Assembly (NCBI GenBank): GCA_902492205.1 | Contig: CABUKU010000001.1 | Coordinates: 434,001-498,000, forward strand | Length of the DNA stretch: 64,000 bases | Direction of reading: 5' to 3' | DNA from: an uncultured Bacteroides sp. | GTDB lineage: Bacteria; Bacteroidota; Bacteroidia; Bacteroidales; Bacteroidaceae | Shown: positions 8,311 to 17,525 of the stretch, in pieces | Numbering within the stretch: the stretch's first letter is position 1 | Layout of the letters: every line of letters starts with the position of its first letter | The notes under the pieces: generated by a model | Told to the model about the DNA's origin: nothing | Databases searched by the model: none | Seen by the model: only the letters and a program-made list of their open reading frames with translations | Translations under genes and position numbers: made by a program

Positions 8311-8480
8311 GTTACTTAATAGTCGGTATAAATTACCTTAACCTTCGGCAGAAAAAGTCTTAATAATACTGAATGATGAGATTAATAATGAGGTTGAATG
8401 AGTAAACGGAAAGGAAAAATGATTAATTTTATCACTCGGTAACTTAAATGAGAATTAATCACAGTTTAACTGATACTATT

Positions 8481-9494
8481 ATGAATTACGAACCTGCTAA
8501 TGACCGTTATGGCAAAATGCAATATAAATATTGCGGTAACAGCGGTCTGCTGCTTCCTAGAATATCTTTGGGATTGTGGCACAACTTTGGTGATGTGGAT
8601 GACTTCGGCGTGGCAACCGATATGATTAAGTATGCCTTCGATAATGGAGTAACCCATTTTGATTTGGCAAACAATTATGGTCCGTCTCCCGGTTCGGCAG
8701 AAACGAATTTCGGTAAGATATTGAAAGATAACTTCCGCGCTTACCGGGATGAAATGATTATCTCTTCCAAAGCAGGGCATGATATGTGGGCAGGTCCTTA
8801 TGGAGACGGCAGTTCGCGCAAGAATCTGATGGCAAGTATCGATCAAAGCCTCCGTCGCACAGGATTGGAATACTTCGATATTTTCTACAGCCACCGTTAT
8901 GACGGTATTACTCCGGTGGAGGAAACCATTCAGGCGTTGATTGATATTGTGAAAAGCGGAAAAGCACTGTATGCGGGAATTTCCAAGTATCCGCCCGAAA
9001 AAGCCCGGATAGCTTATGATATGATGAAAGCGGCAGGTGTTCCTTGCCTGATACATCAGGACAGATATAGTATGTTTGCCCGTGAGGTGGAAGACGGGAC
9101 TTTGCAATTGGCAAAGGCATGTGGCGTAGGTTTTATTGCTTTTTCGCCTTTGGCACAAGGCTTGCTTACCGACAAATATCTTCACGGAATACCTGAAAAC
9201 TCCCGTGCGGCACGGTCTACGGGATTTTTGAAACGCGAACAAGTTACCGATGACAGAGTAGAAGCTGCACGGCGTTTGAATGAGATTGCCACCCGTCGCG
9301 GACAAACTTTGGCTGAAATGGCATTGGCGTGGGTGCTTAGTCATGAAGCGGTGACATCGGTTATTGTTGGTGCAAGCTCTGTAAAGCAACTGGCAGATAA
9401 CCTTCATGCTATCAATAATTTAGAATTCGGTAATGAAGAATTGAAAGCCATACGCACGGTGTTGTCTGAAGTAAATTGTCAGATGCCTAAATAA
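8481..9494 (+). CDS. Aldo/keto reductase, GpR/YghZ (L-glyceraldehyde 3-phosphate reductase) type
   Basis: This is a soluble NADPH-dependent reductase of the AKR superfamily. It is close throughout to what I remember of E. coli YghZ, which reduces L-glyceraldehyde 3-phosphate and methylglyoxal. Shared blocks are RYGKMQYKYCGNSGLLLPR, SLGLWHNFG, THFDLANNYGPSPGSAE (catalytic Asp and Tyr), IISSKAGHDMW (Lys) and DIFYSHRYD (His), and the cofactor region VTSVIVGASSVKQL near the C-terminus. I chose the ATG at 8481, giving 337 residues, because alignment with YghZ begins there and the earlier Met at 8448 adds a segment without counterpart. It could have a detoxifying role; its neighbours do not suggest a pathway. 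Confidence 0.88.
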   Translation: MNYEPANDRYGKMQYKYCGNSGLLLPRISLGLWHNFGDVDDFGVATDMIKYAFDNGVTHFDLANNYGPSPGSAETNFGKILKDNFRAYRDEMIISSKAGHDMWAGPYGDGSSRKNLMASIDQSLRRTGLEYFDIFYSHRYDGITPVEETIQALIDIVKSGKALYAGISKYPPEKARIAYDMMKAAGVPCLIHQDRYSMFAREVEDGTLQLAKACGVGFIAFSPLAQGLLTDKYLHGIPENSRAARSTGFLKREQVTDDRVEAARRLNEIATRRGQTLAEMALAWVLSHEAVTSVIVGASSVKQLADNLHAINNLEFGNEELKAIRTVLSEVNCQMPK

Positions 9495-9509
9495 ATTTTA
9501 GTATAAAAA

Positions 9510-9541
9510 TTTGGCGGGTATTGAGATTTGTTATATCTTTG
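9510..9541 (+). promoter_or_regulatory. Consensus Bacteroides promoter of the tRNA operon
   Basis: TTTG at 9510-9513, a 20-bp spacer and TATCTTTG at 9534-9541 form a perfect -33/-7 pair. Transcription should begin around 9548, just before the tRNA-Gly 5' end at 9556. It is the best promoter match in the window, as expected for stable RNA. Confidence 0.85.
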
Positions 9542-9555
9542 CACCCGTTAAAAAC

Positions 9556-9628
9556 GCGGAAATAGCTCAGTTGGTAGAGCATAACCTTGCCAAGGTTAGG
9601 GTCGCGAGTTCGAGTCTCGTTTTCCGCT
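9556..9628 (+). tRNA. tRNA-Gly (anticodon GCC)
   Basis: This is a 73-nt cloverleaf. The acceptor arm GCGGAAA pairs with TTTCCGC (9621-9627) and the discriminator is T. The anticodon stem-loop reads TAACC-TTGCCAA-GGTTA, with anticodon GCC. The T-loop is GTTCGAG-like (GAGTTCGAGTCTC). CCA is not encoded. It is followed after 14 nt by tRNA-Leu in the same transcript. Confidence 0.96.
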
Positions 9629-9642
9629 CTCTTTGAAAGGAT

Positions 9643-9727
9643 GCTCGAATGGTGGAATCGGTAGACACGAGGGACTTAAAATCCCTTGACCATTGCGGTT
9701 GTGGGGGTTCAAGTCCCCCTTCGAGTA
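9643..9727 (+). tRNA. tRNA-Leu (anticodon UAA)
   Basis: This is an 85-nt class II tRNA with a long variable arm. The acceptor arm GCTCGAA pairs with TTCGAGT (first pair G-U) and the discriminator is A. The anticodon loop CTTAAAA inside AGGGA/TCCCT gives anticodon TAA. The T arm is GGGGGTTCAAGTCCCCC. CCA is not encoded. Confidence 0.96.
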
Positions 9728-9737
9728 CACGGGAAAG

Positions 9738-9776
9738 CTTCGTAAATCATTGATTTATGAAGTTTTTCCTTTTTTA
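9738..9776 (+). terminator. Terminator of the tRNA operon
   Basis: CTTCGTAAATC (9738-9748) pairs with GATTTATGAAG (9752-9762) with one G-U pair and a 3-nt loop. It is followed by TTTTTCCTTTTTT. Confidence 0.85.
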
Positions 9777-9830
9777 TAACTGCTCTCTTCATTTCGTATT
9801 GATGAATAGACTCTAACACTTTAAGCGTAA

Positions 9831-10475
9831 ATGAAAACACATTTGTTTCTCCTGCTGTCATTCTGTTTGTTATGTGTATGCGTAAGCGGCAAAACTTCAC
9901 ACGGCGTTATTGAACCTGTTAAGCCAGCTTTCTTATATGGATCGGAAGAAAGAGTTTCATACAACGATGATGCAGAGATTCATAATCTGTATAAACCGTT
10001 GGAACGTCCGCAGATAAGGTTCAAGGTTATTCATGCCGCCCACGTGGGCGATTCGTGTTGGGTGGTTATCCGTATTGGCGTTCCCTATCTTGCTGTGAAA
10101 GAAGGAGAACGATTTACAGCAAAGATTTCTTCCGAATCGGCACCCGCTATAGCGACATGGGAATATACGGTCAGGCAGCCCAAAGAGGGTACTCATGCAT
10201 TAGATATGGCTCCCGGAGAAATTAAATGTTGCTATTATTCTTCTAAATTCGCCTATTCTCCCGATATGCCGGAGAAAGTTTATTATACCATAGATGCAAC
10301 GATTCAAAGCGAGCATTATAAATACCGTTACCAGCCTTTAACGCTTCCGGTAAATTGGCTTACATACAACCGGGCATGGGACGGGGCGGAAGGTTTGAAG
10401 GAAGACGTCATGTTGAACAATTCTCCTGTTCCTGTCGATGAGGAAGAAGAAGCTCCGATAAAAATAGTTCGTTGA
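9831..10475 (+). CDS. Exported protein of unknown function, 214 residues
   Basis: I do not recognise this family. The first 21 residues (MKTHLFLLLSFCLLCVCVSG) are a signal peptide, and there is no second membrane segment, so the protein is probably periplasmic or surface-exposed. The body is rich in beta-strand patterns (PQIRFKVIHAAHVGDSCWVVIRIGVPYLAVKEGERFTAKIS, then TIDATIQSEHYKYRYQPLTLPVNW), as in a beta-sandwich. It ends in an acidic stretch with five Glu in a row, followed by PIKIVR. Two adjacent Cys occur in IKCCYYSS. The gene lies between the tRNA terminator and the GH92 pair and reads towards them with a gap of about 120 bp, which holds a separate promoter, so it may be a single-gene unit. 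Confidence 0.7.
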   Translation: MKTHLFLLLSFCLLCVCVSGKTSHGVIEPVKPAFLYGSEERVSYNDDAEIHNLYKPLERPQIRFKVIHAAHVGDSCWVVIRIGVPYLAVKEGERFTAKISSESAPAIATWEYTVRQPKEGTHALDMAPGEIKCCYYSSKFAYSPDMPEKVYYTIDATIQSEHYKYRYQPLTLPVNWLTYNRAWDGAEGLKEDVMLNNSPVPVDEEEEAPIKIVR

Positions 10476-10518
10476 TGGGCGTTTGCTCGCTTGCTCTCTT
10501 TTAATCATAAGAAATACA

Positions 10519-10526
10519 TAAATTTG
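10519..10526 (+). promoter_or_regulatory. Probable -7 box for the tandem GH92 operon
   Basis: TAAATTTG at 10519-10526 matches TAnnTTTG. The -33 element is poor, which is common for regulated promoters. The start of transcription would be around 10533, inside the longer open frame that begins at 10491; this supports the ATG at 10593 as the true start of the GH92 gene. Confidence 0.5.
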
Positions 10527-10592
10527 TTACAAATTTTGCATTTCTTGTATATTATCACGAAATTAGCCAAATCTAATTTATGGCTATTAACT

Positions 10593-12872
10593 ATGAAATT
10601 AATTACAGCTTTTGCAGGATGCTGCCTCACACTTCTTACAATTACTTCGTGTACTGAGAATCAAGTAGCGAAAGAGTATGTGGATTACGTAGATCCTTTT
10701 ATCGGAACAGGCGGCCACGGACATACGTTTCCCGGTGCGGTGGTGCCGCATGGTATGGTTCAGATCAGTCCGGATACACGTATTTACGACTGGGATTCTT
10801 GTTCGGGATATTATTATCCGGATTCTACAATCAACGGATTTGTTCATAATCATCTGAGCGGAACAGGCTGTTGCGATTGGGGTGATGTGTTGCTGATGCC
10901 CACCGTAGGCGAACAAAGATATGAACCGACCGGCTCGAAAAATCAAACTTTGGCTTATGCTTCTCCTTTCTCACATGCCAATGAAACGGCTGCTCCGGGA
11001 TATTATTCCGTTCTTCTGGACAGATATAACGTAAAGGCGGAATTGTCTTCAACCAAGCGTGCCGCCATTCACCGTTACACTTTTCCCGAAAGTAAGGAAG
11101 CGGGCTTTATCCTTGATTTGGATTATAGTTTGCAAGGGCAGACCAACCGGGAAATGGTGATTGACGTAATCAGTGATACTGAGATTCAAGGACATAAGAA
11201 TACTGCTTATTGGGCTTACGACCAGCCGATCAATTTCTATATGAAATTCTCCAAACCGTTTACCTATACTATCGTTTCAGACTCTGTTGCAATGGATAAA
11301 GGCGGTATATTGATGCCACGCATGAAAGCATTGCTGCATTTTGATACGGCAAAGGATGAGCAGGTTTTGGTTAAAGTGGGTATTTCGGCAGTGGATATAG
11401 ACGGTGCACGCCGCAATGTTGAAACAGAAATTCCGGGTTGGGACTTTGAAAAAGTTCGGCAAGATGCCCGTAATGAATGGAACGGGCTTTTGTCGAAAAT
11501 TAATATCAAGACAAAGGATGAGGATCAGAAAACAATATTCTATACGGCACTTTATCACACGGCCATTGCTCCGGCTCTCTTTACCGATGTAGACGGACGT
11601 TACTTTGGAATGGATCATCAGATTCACCAAGGCAGTGCAGAGAAACCAATCTATACGGTTTTCTCTCTGTGGGATACATTCCGTGCACTTCATCCGTTGA
11701 TGACGATTATTGATCCGGAACTCAATCAGGAATTTATCCGTTCGCTGATTACTAAGCATCAGGAAGGCGGGATTTTCCCGAAGTGGGACATGGCTTCCAA
11801 CTATACGGGTACGATGATTGGCTATCATGCTGTCCCTGTCATAGTCGATTCCTATGTGAAAGGTTATCGTGATTTCGATGTAAATGAAGCCTATAAGGCA
11901 TGTCTGCGTTCGGCGGAATATGACACTACGGGCATTAAGTGTCCGAAGTGGCTTATTCCTTATGTAATGCCTGTCGGCAGATATTATAAGAATACTATCG
12001 GTTACATTCCTTGTGATAAAGATAATGAATCTGTGGCAAAGGCTTTGGAATATGCTTATGATGATTGGTGTATTTCTGTGCTTGCCGACAGCATTGGCGA
12101 TGCAGATAATGTAAAGAAATACAAGAACTTTGCCCTTTTGTATGGAAACTATTTCGATCCTTCTACCCGCTTCATGCGTGGAAAAGACCTGAAAGGAAAT
12201 TGGAGAACCCCGTTCAATCCTTATGCTTCCAATCACCGCAACGATGATTATTGTGAAGGAAATGCATGGCAGTGGACTTGGTTTGTTCCTCATGATGTAG
12301 ACGGATTGGTGGATCTGATGGGAGGAAGAGAAGGATTTATCAGTAAGCTCGATTCGCTTTTCACTGTTGACTCCAAATTGGAAGGTGAAGCTGTTTCGGC
12401 TGATATTTCGGGCTTAATTGGACAATATGCTCACGGCAACGAACCGAGCCACCATATTATCCACTTATATAATTATGTGAACCAACCGTGGAAAACTCAG
12501 GAATTGGCAGACCGTGTATTGCAAACTCTTTATTTCAATGATCCGGACGGATTATCGGGCAATGAAGATTGCGGGCAGATGTCGGCATGGTATATCCTTA
12601 ATTCAATGGGCTTCTATCAGGTATGCCCGGGTAAGCCGGTTTACTCTATCGGACGTCCGTTGTTTGATGAGGTAACCATTCCGTTGCAAAATGGTAAGAC
12701 ATTTACTGTCCTTACAAAGAATAATTCGAAAGAGAATAAATATATCGAGTCGGCTTCTTTGAACGGCAAGCCACTCACTACTCCGTTCTTTACCCATAAC
12801 GATATAGTTTCGGGGGGAACACTTGAGATTACAATGACTAACCAACCTACAAAATGGGGTACTAACCAATAA
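10593..12872 (+). CDS. GH92 family alpha-mannosidase, lipoprotein
   Basis: GH92 enzymes are calcium-dependent, inverting exo-alpha-mannosidases that trim N-glycans. This one has 759 residues from the ATG at 10593, with a lipobox (LTITSC) about 19 residues in, so it is probably anchored on a membrane surface. Family marks are VDPFIGTGGHGHTFPGAVVPHGMVQ near the mature N-terminus, TVFSLWDTFRALHPL, CEGNAWQWTWFVPHD with the presumed catalytic acid Glu555, HGNEPSHHI (Glu617), and GNEDCGQMSAWY with the presumed base Asp659. The first acidic position of the D-x-D pair described for B. theta BT3990 is Asn657 here. The next gene begins 17 bp downstream and is a second GH92, clearly in the same operon. 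The linkage specificity cannot be read from sequence alone. Confidence 0.93.
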   Translation: MKLITAFAGCCLTLLTITSCTENQVAKEYVDYVDPFIGTGGHGHTFPGAVVPHGMVQISPDTRIYDWDSCSGYYYPDSTINGFVHNHLSGTGCCDWGDVLLMPTVGEQRYEPTGSKNQTLAYASPFSHANETAAPGYYSVLLDRYNVKAELSSTKRAAIHRYTFPESKEAGFILDLDYSLQGQTNREMVIDVISDTEIQGHKNTAYWAYDQPINFYMKFSKPFTYTIVSDSVAMDKGGILMPRMKALLHFDTAKDEQVLVKVGISAVDIDGARRNVETEIPGWDFEKVRQDARNEWNGLLSKINIKTKDEDQKTIFYTALYHTAIAPALFTDVDGRYFGMDHQIHQGSAEKPIYTVFSLWDTFRALHPLMTIIDPELNQEFIRSLITKHQEGGIFPKWDMASNYTGTMIGYHAVPVIVDSYVKGYRDFDVNEAYKACLRSAEYDTTGIKCPKWLIPYVMPVGRYYKNTIGYIPCDKDNESVAKALEYAYDDWCISVLADSIGDADNVKKYKNFALLYGNYFDPSTRFMRGKDLKGNWRTPFNPYASNHRNDDYCEGNAWQWTWFVPHDVDGLVDLMGGREGFISKLDSLFTVDSKLEGEAVSADISGLIGQYAHGNEPSHHIIHLYNYVNQPWKTQELADRVLQTLYFNDPDGLSGNEDCGQMSAWYILNSMGFYQVCPGKPVYSIGRPLFDEVTIPLQNGKTFTVLTKNNSKENKYIESASLNGKPLTTPFFTHNDIVSGGTLEITMTNQPTKWGTNQ

Positions 12873-12888
12873 ACACTTATTTAGACAA

Positions 12889-15162
12889 ATGAAGAAAGTA
12901 GCATTATTAGCTTTGGCCTTGGGCTTTTCGTATTTTGCGAAAGCAACAACCAATCCGGTAGAATATGTGAGTCCGTTAGTGGGAACGCAATCTACTTTTG
13001 AACTATCAACAGGAAACACCTATCCGGCTATCGCCCGTCCGTGGGGAATGAACTTCTGGACTCCGCAAACGGGAAAGATGGGAGACGGATGGCAGTATGT
13101 GTACACGGCAAACAAGATTCGCGGTTTTAAGCAAACCCACCAACCAAGCCCGTGGATAAACGATTACGGACAGTTCGCCATTATGCCGGTAGTAGGCAAG
13201 CCGGAATTTGATGAAGACAAGCGTGCAAGCTGGTTTGCTCATAAAGGTGAAATTGCCACACCTTATTATTATAAGGTATATTTGGCAGAACATGATGTGG
13301 TGACAGAGTTCTCTCCAACCGATCGTGCTGTTTTGTTCCGTTTCACTTTCCCTCAGAGCGATAATTCTTATGTGGTACTTGATGCTTTCGATAAAGGATC
13401 TTATGTGAAAGTTATTCCGGAAGAAAACAAGATTATAGGCTATACCACGAGAAACAGCGGTGGCGTACCCGATAACTTCAAGAATTATTTTATCATTGAA
13501 TTCGATAAGCCGTTTACTTACGAGGCGACTTTTGCCGACGGAACTCTGAAAGAAGGAGTGAAGGAACAAGATGCAAACCACGTAGGTGCAGTAATTGGTT
13601 TCAAGACAAAGAAAGGTGAAAAAGTGCATGCACGTGTAGCTTCTTCTTTCATTAGTTACGACCAGGCTGCTATTAATATGAAAGAATTGGGTAACGATTC
13701 ACTTGAACAGTTAGCAGAAAAGGGTAAAGATGCATGGAATAAAGTTTTGGGTAAGATTGATGTCGAAGGTGGAACACTTGACCAATACCGCACTTTCTAT
13801 TCTTGCATGTATCGTTCACTTCTTTTCCCTCGTAAGTTTTATGAAATCAATGCTGACGGGCAAGTGGTTCATTACAGTCCTTACAATGGCAAGGTAGAGT
13901 CGGGATATATGTTCACAGACACAGGTTTTTGGGATACATTCCGTTGTCTGTTCCCATTCCTTAATCTGATGTACCCATCTGTAAACAAAGAAATTCAGGA
14001 AGGTTTGATTAATACTTATAAGGAAAGCGGATTCTTCCCCGAATGGGCAAGCCCGGGACACAGAGGTTGTATGGTTGGAAACAATTCTGCTTCTATTCTG
14101 GTCGATGCTTATTTGAAGGGCGTAAAAGTAGACGATGTGGAAACGATGTATAAAGGTTTGATTCACGGAACGGAAAACGTGCATCCTACTGTTTCTTCAA
14201 CCGGACGCTTGGGACATGAATATTACAACAAATTAGGTTATGTGCCTTATGATGTGAAGATTAATGAAAACGCTGCCCGTACACTCGAATATGCCTATGA
14301 TGATTGGTGTATTTATCAGTTGGCAAAAGAATTGAAACGCCCGAAGAAGGAAGTTGAGTTGTTTGCCAAACGTGCCATGAACTATAAGAATCTGTTCGAC
14401 AAGGAAAGCTTGTTGATGCGTGGCAAGAATAAAGATGGCAAATTCCAGTCTCCGTTCTCACCGTTGAAGTGGGGGGATGCCTTTACGGAAGGAAACAGTT
14501 GGCACTACTCTTGGTCGGTATTCCATGATCCTCAAGGATTGATTGACTTGATGGGTGGTAAGGAAATGTTTGTCACTATGCTCGATTCTGTATTTGCCGT
14601 TCCACCTATCTTTGATGATAGCTATTACGGACAGGTTATTCACGAAATCCGTGAAATGACGGTTATGAACATGGGTAACTATGCACATGGCAACCAACCT
14701 ATACAGCATATGATCTATATGTATGACTATGCCGGTCAGCCTTGGAAAGCGCAGTATTGGTTACGCGAAGTAATGAACCGCATGTACACTCCGGGACCTG
14801 ATGGTTATTGCGGTGACGAAGACAACGGTCAGACTTCGGCTTGGTATGTGTTCTCTGCTTTGGGATTCTATCCTGTTTGTCCGGGAACAGACCAATATGT
14901 AATAGGTGCTCCTTTGTTTAAGAAAGCAACATTGCATTTTGAAAATGGAAACAGTTTGGTAATCAATGCTCCGGACAATAGCCAAAAGAATATATACATT
15001 GAGTCAATGACTTTCAATGGAAAGGATTACACAAAGAACTACTTTACTCACGGCGATATGCTGAAAGGTGGAACCATTGACATCAAGATGGGTGACAAGC
15101 CAAATATGGAGAGAGGTACGAAGCTGGAAGATATGCCTTATTCATTCAGTAATCAAAAATAA
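12889..15162 (+). CDS. GH92 alpha-mannosidase resembling the alpha-1,2-type BT3990
   Basis: This second GH92 has 757 residues and a cleavable signal (MKKVALLALALGFSYFAKA), so it should be periplasmic or secreted while its neighbour is lipid-anchored. The numbering tracks B. theta BT3990 as I remember it (acid Glu533, base Asp642/Asp644, +1-subsite His584/Glu585) with an offset of one: Glu534 in TEGNSWHYSW, Asp643 and Asp645 in GDEDNGQTSAW, and His585-Glu586 in QVIHEIREM. The His-Glu pair is the feature linked to alpha-1,2-mannoside specificity, so I infer an alpha-1,2-mannosidase. The HGNEP motif of the upstream enzyme reads HGNQP here (Gln603), away from the catalytic Glu. The operon ends at the hairpin 15212-15251. 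Confidence 0.92.
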   Translation: MKKVALLALALGFSYFAKATTNPVEYVSPLVGTQSTFELSTGNTYPAIARPWGMNFWTPQTGKMGDGWQYVYTANKIRGFKQTHQPSPWINDYGQFAIMPVVGKPEFDEDKRASWFAHKGEIATPYYYKVYLAEHDVVTEFSPTDRAVLFRFTFPQSDNSYVVLDAFDKGSYVKVIPEENKIIGYTTRNSGGVPDNFKNYFIIEFDKPFTYEATFADGTLKEGVKEQDANHVGAVIGFKTKKGEKVHARVASSFISYDQAAINMKELGNDSLEQLAEKGKDAWNKVLGKIDVEGGTLDQYRTFYSCMYRSLLFPRKFYEINADGQVVHYSPYNGKVESGYMFTDTGFWDTFRCLFPFLNLMYPSVNKEIQEGLINTYKESGFFPEWASPGHRGCMVGNNSASILVDAYLKGVKVDDVETMYKGLIHGTENVHPTVSSTGRLGHEYYNKLGYVPYDVKINENAARTLEYAYDDWCIYQLAKELKRPKKEVELFAKRAMNYKNLFDKESLLMRGKNKDGKFQSPFSPLKWGDAFTEGNSWHYSWSVFHDPQGLIDLMGGKEMFVTMLDSVFAVPPIFDDSYYGQVIHEIREMTVMNMGNYAHGNQPIQHMIYMYDYAGQPWKAQYWLREVMNRMYTPGPDGYCGDEDNGQTSAWYVFSALGFYPVCPGTDQYVIGAPLFKKATLHFENGNSLVINAPDNSQKNIYIESMTFNGKDYTKNYFTHGDMLKGGTIDIKMGDKPNMERGTKLEDMPYSFSNQK

Positions 15163-15211
15163 AATAGAGTTTACTGACATTTGTTATTGAATGTTCGCAG
15201 TAGGTAATTTC

Positions 15212-15251
15212 AATGGTGAGGGCATAATATAAATACTCTCACCATTTTTTT
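15212..15251 (+). terminator. Terminator of the tandem GH92 operon
   Basis: AATGGTGAG (15212-15220) pairs with CTCACCATT (15238-15246), followed by a T run. The remaining gap to 15715 holds array B and otherwise AT-rich sequence in which I see nothing further. Confidence 0.85.
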
Positions 15252-15470
15252 ATTAGTTTCCACGACTTAGTTATTTGCTGATACTTCTTTTCTTTTCCCT
15301 TTATATAAGTCTTTTACGGATATAACCTTCAAATGTTCATTTAATATTTAGTTATCTCGTTACAAGAGAGTTACAATGAACATTAAGCTTCTCTAATATC
15401 CACTTTATCTTCATCATACGTTCACATGTATCAGCGTAAGGTTCAATAAAAAAGTCTATATACTTTTCTC

Positions 15471-15550
15471 AAACGACAGGTTGTTTGCTGCAAACAACAA
15501 GTCGTTTGATTATAAACAACAGGTTGTTTTTTACAAACAAGCAGTTGATT
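15471..15550. repeat. Array of four 16-bp palindromes at 21-22 bp spacing (array B)
   Basis: The units are AAACGACAGGTTGTTT (15471), AAACAACAAGTCGTTT (15492), AAACAACAGGTTGTTT (15514) and AAACAAGCAGTTGATT (15535). Steps are 21, 22 and 21 bp. AATAAAAAAG (15445-15454) on the left mirrors CTTTTTATT (15570-15578) on the right, symmetric about the array centre. The array is about 220 bp past the GH92 terminator and 165 bp before the next gene. Confidence 0.85.
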
Positions 15551-15715
15551 ATTTTCAATCGCTGCTTATCTTTTTATTAAAATATTCTGATTTATTAGAT
15601 GCTACTTATTGCTTGTATATAATAAAAATAATTCTATATTTTATATCTGATATGTTGAATTTATATAGTACATAATTATTGTAATTGCGTTTATCTTATA
15701 ATTAATAATTATTGT

Positions 15716-17479
15716 ATGTATAAATCCGAATGTTTTAATTATTGTATATATGTAGATATTCTTATATCAATACTTTTTGTGGGTGGAATCTTCTTTATTC
15801 CAGCTTGCATGATGGAGCAATTTACAATGAATACATCGCTGTTTATCTCTGTAATGGTAGCTTCTCTCCTTTTATTTTCTGTGAATAATGAAAATCTTTA
15901 TAAGAATTTAGGTATACCTGAAATTATTATTTGTGTTTTAATTATTTGTTTCTCATTTAGAACTGATATTTCTCTAAATTTTATTCGTGTAGAAGCTACT
16001 ATACTATACATATATATTATTGTGAAATGTTATTATACAGATACTTATAATTATAATAATATTTATACGATGCTGGCGTTGTTGTCTTTTGTCGTTTCTG
16101 TTTATGGAATATTACAATTGTTTTATTTGGTACCCTCATTTAATAGTATGTATAGCATAACAGGTCCTTTCGATAATCCGGCAGGAATAGCTATGTTGCT
16201 TGCTGTTTTATTTCCATATTTATTTTATAACTATAATCGTTCACGGAATAGGGGAGTAAGAATCATGATGATTCTTGGAATGTGTATGGCAGTGACCTGT
16301 ATTGTGTGTTCCGAATCCAGAACCGGAATAGTAGCATTACTTTTTACTGTTCTATTTATTTTTTATTCAAAGTGGAAACGCTATGCTAAGATTTTGGTAA
16401 GTGCATTGACTGTCATTCTTTTTATATTGATGTATATGTATAAACCTCTGTCGGCAAACGGAAGACTGTTTATCAATTATAATTGTTGGAATATTCTTGG
16501 TAAACATTTCTGGTGGGGTAATGGGGTATATGGGTTCGACAGCCAATATATGCCACAACAAGCGGAATATTTCAAAAATCATTCTGATAGTTTATGGGAA
16601 AGAGTGGCAGATAATGTAAATTTTCCGTTTAATGAGTTTATTGGTTGCGCAATAAACTGGGGAATCATTGGTCTTCTTGCCATTCTTTCGTTGATAGCCT
16701 GTGCCATCTTCTTTTCTATCAAATATAAAAAGGAAGATAAATGCTATGCACGGGCTTCTTTGGCAGCTTTCTTTATCTGTGCTTGTTTTTCTTATCCTTT
16801 ATATTATCCGATTATGCGAGTGCTGCTTGTTATTTCTCTTTGCATTCTTTTATCAAAACCTTTCGTGTCGAAAAGAAAATCATCTGGAAAGCTGCGTGTA
16901 TTTCAGAAAAATATTACTGTTTTAGTTGCTGTCGGTCTGTTGATACTGTCTGCCTGGCAAATTCATCATGAATTGAAATGGAAGCAAGTGGCAGATATGG
17001 CTGTGAACGGGAATGAAGAATCAGCATTCCCTGAATATCGGAAGTTACATGGCAGCTTTTATTTTAAACATCATCCTTATTTTTTATATAACTACGGTTT
17101 TGTTTTGCATGAATTAGGATTATATCAAAGAAGTTTGTCGGTTTTGCAGGATTGTGAGTTGTGTTTAAACAATTATGATGTACAAATATTGGAGGCTTCT
17201 AATTATGGAAAGAAAGGAGAGTATGTTAAAGCTGTGGAAAAATACATGCAAGCCCATTATATGATTCCTTGCAGGTTACTTCCCTTATATCGGATTATGA
17301 AAATATATGATAGGTTAAACGAAAAAGGTAAAGCGTGTGCCGTGGCATTAAAGGCAGATCAAATGCAGATAAAAGTATCTTCATACGAAGTGAATTATAT
17401 GAAGACGGAAATAAAAAAATATTTGTCGAACTTTAAAATGAAGGAAGGAGGTGTCACTCATGGTATAGATAAGAATTAA
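15716..17479 (+). CDS. O-antigen ligase/polymerase-like membrane protein with C-terminal TPR-like region
   Basis: This is a polytopic inner-membrane protein of 587 residues. About ten hydrophobic segments fill residues 10-430. The Wzy_C/WaaL-type core is suggested by SITGPFDNPAGIAMLLAVLFPYL, the following CSESRTGIVALLF, and the periplasmic loop with WWGNGVYGFDSQYMPQQAEYF ahead of NEFIGCAINWGIIGLL. Such proteins transfer or polymerise lipid-linked glycans in the periplasm. The last 150 residues (LYNYGFVLHELGLYQRSLSVLQDCELCLNNYDVQILEASNYGKKGEYVKAVEKYMQAHYM) read like tetratricopeptide helices. No other glycan-assembly gene is nearby. Instead, exported proteins of unknown role follow at short distance, so it may serve a dedicated system. 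The base composition is more AT-rich than in the GH92 genes. Confidence 0.78.
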   Translation: MYKSECFNYCIYVDILISILFVGGIFFIPACMMEQFTMNTSLFISVMVASLLLFSVNNENLYKNLGIPEIIICVLIICFSFRTDISLNFIRVEATILYIYIIVKCYYTDTYNYNNIYTMLALLSFVVSVYGILQLFYLVPSFNSMYSITGPFDNPAGIAMLLAVLFPYLFYNYNRSRNRGVRIMMILGMCMAVTCIVCSESRTGIVALLFTVLFIFYSKWKRYAKILVSALTVILFILMYMYKPLSANGRLFINYNCWNILGKHFWWGNGVYGFDSQYMPQQAEYFKNHSDSLWERVADNVNFPFNEFIGCAINWGIIGLLAILSLIACAIFFSIKYKKEDKCYARASLAAFFICACFSYPLYYPIMRVLLVISLCILLSKPFVSKRKSSGKLRVFQKNITVLVAVGLLILSAWQIHHELKWKQVADMAVNGNEESAFPEYRKLHGSFYFKHHPYFLYNYGFVLHELGLYQRSLSVLQDCELCLNNYDVQILEASNYGKKGEYVKAVEKYMQAHYMIPCRLLPLYRIMKIYDRLNEKGKACAVALKADQMQIKVSSYEVNYMKTEIKKYLSNFKMKEGGVTHGIDKN

Positions 17480-17525
17480 TAGTAAAAAGAGATTTGCAGA
17501 TTGACTTTAAATCAATGTAATTTTT

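Noticed and set aside
9556..9727. Integration of a mobile element at the tRNA genes
   Set aside because: No repeat of either tRNA 3' end and no integrase is seen downstream in this window.
10491..10592. An N-terminal extension of the first GH92 gene
   Set aside because: It contains the -7 box at 10519-10526 and lacks signal-peptide features, whereas the Met at 10593 is followed by a normal lipoprotein signal.
12889..15162. Loss of the catalytic acid (HGNQP instead of HGNEP), as in mannose-1-phosphate-cleaving GH92 enzymes
   Set aside because: Position counting puts the catalytic acid at Glu534 in the EGN motif, matching Glu533 of BT3990. That residue is intact, so the Gln603 change is not loss of the acid.
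15481..15675. A 64-codon open frame across array B
   Set aside because: It lies within the palindromes and AT-rich sequence, and its translation shows only low-complexity residues.
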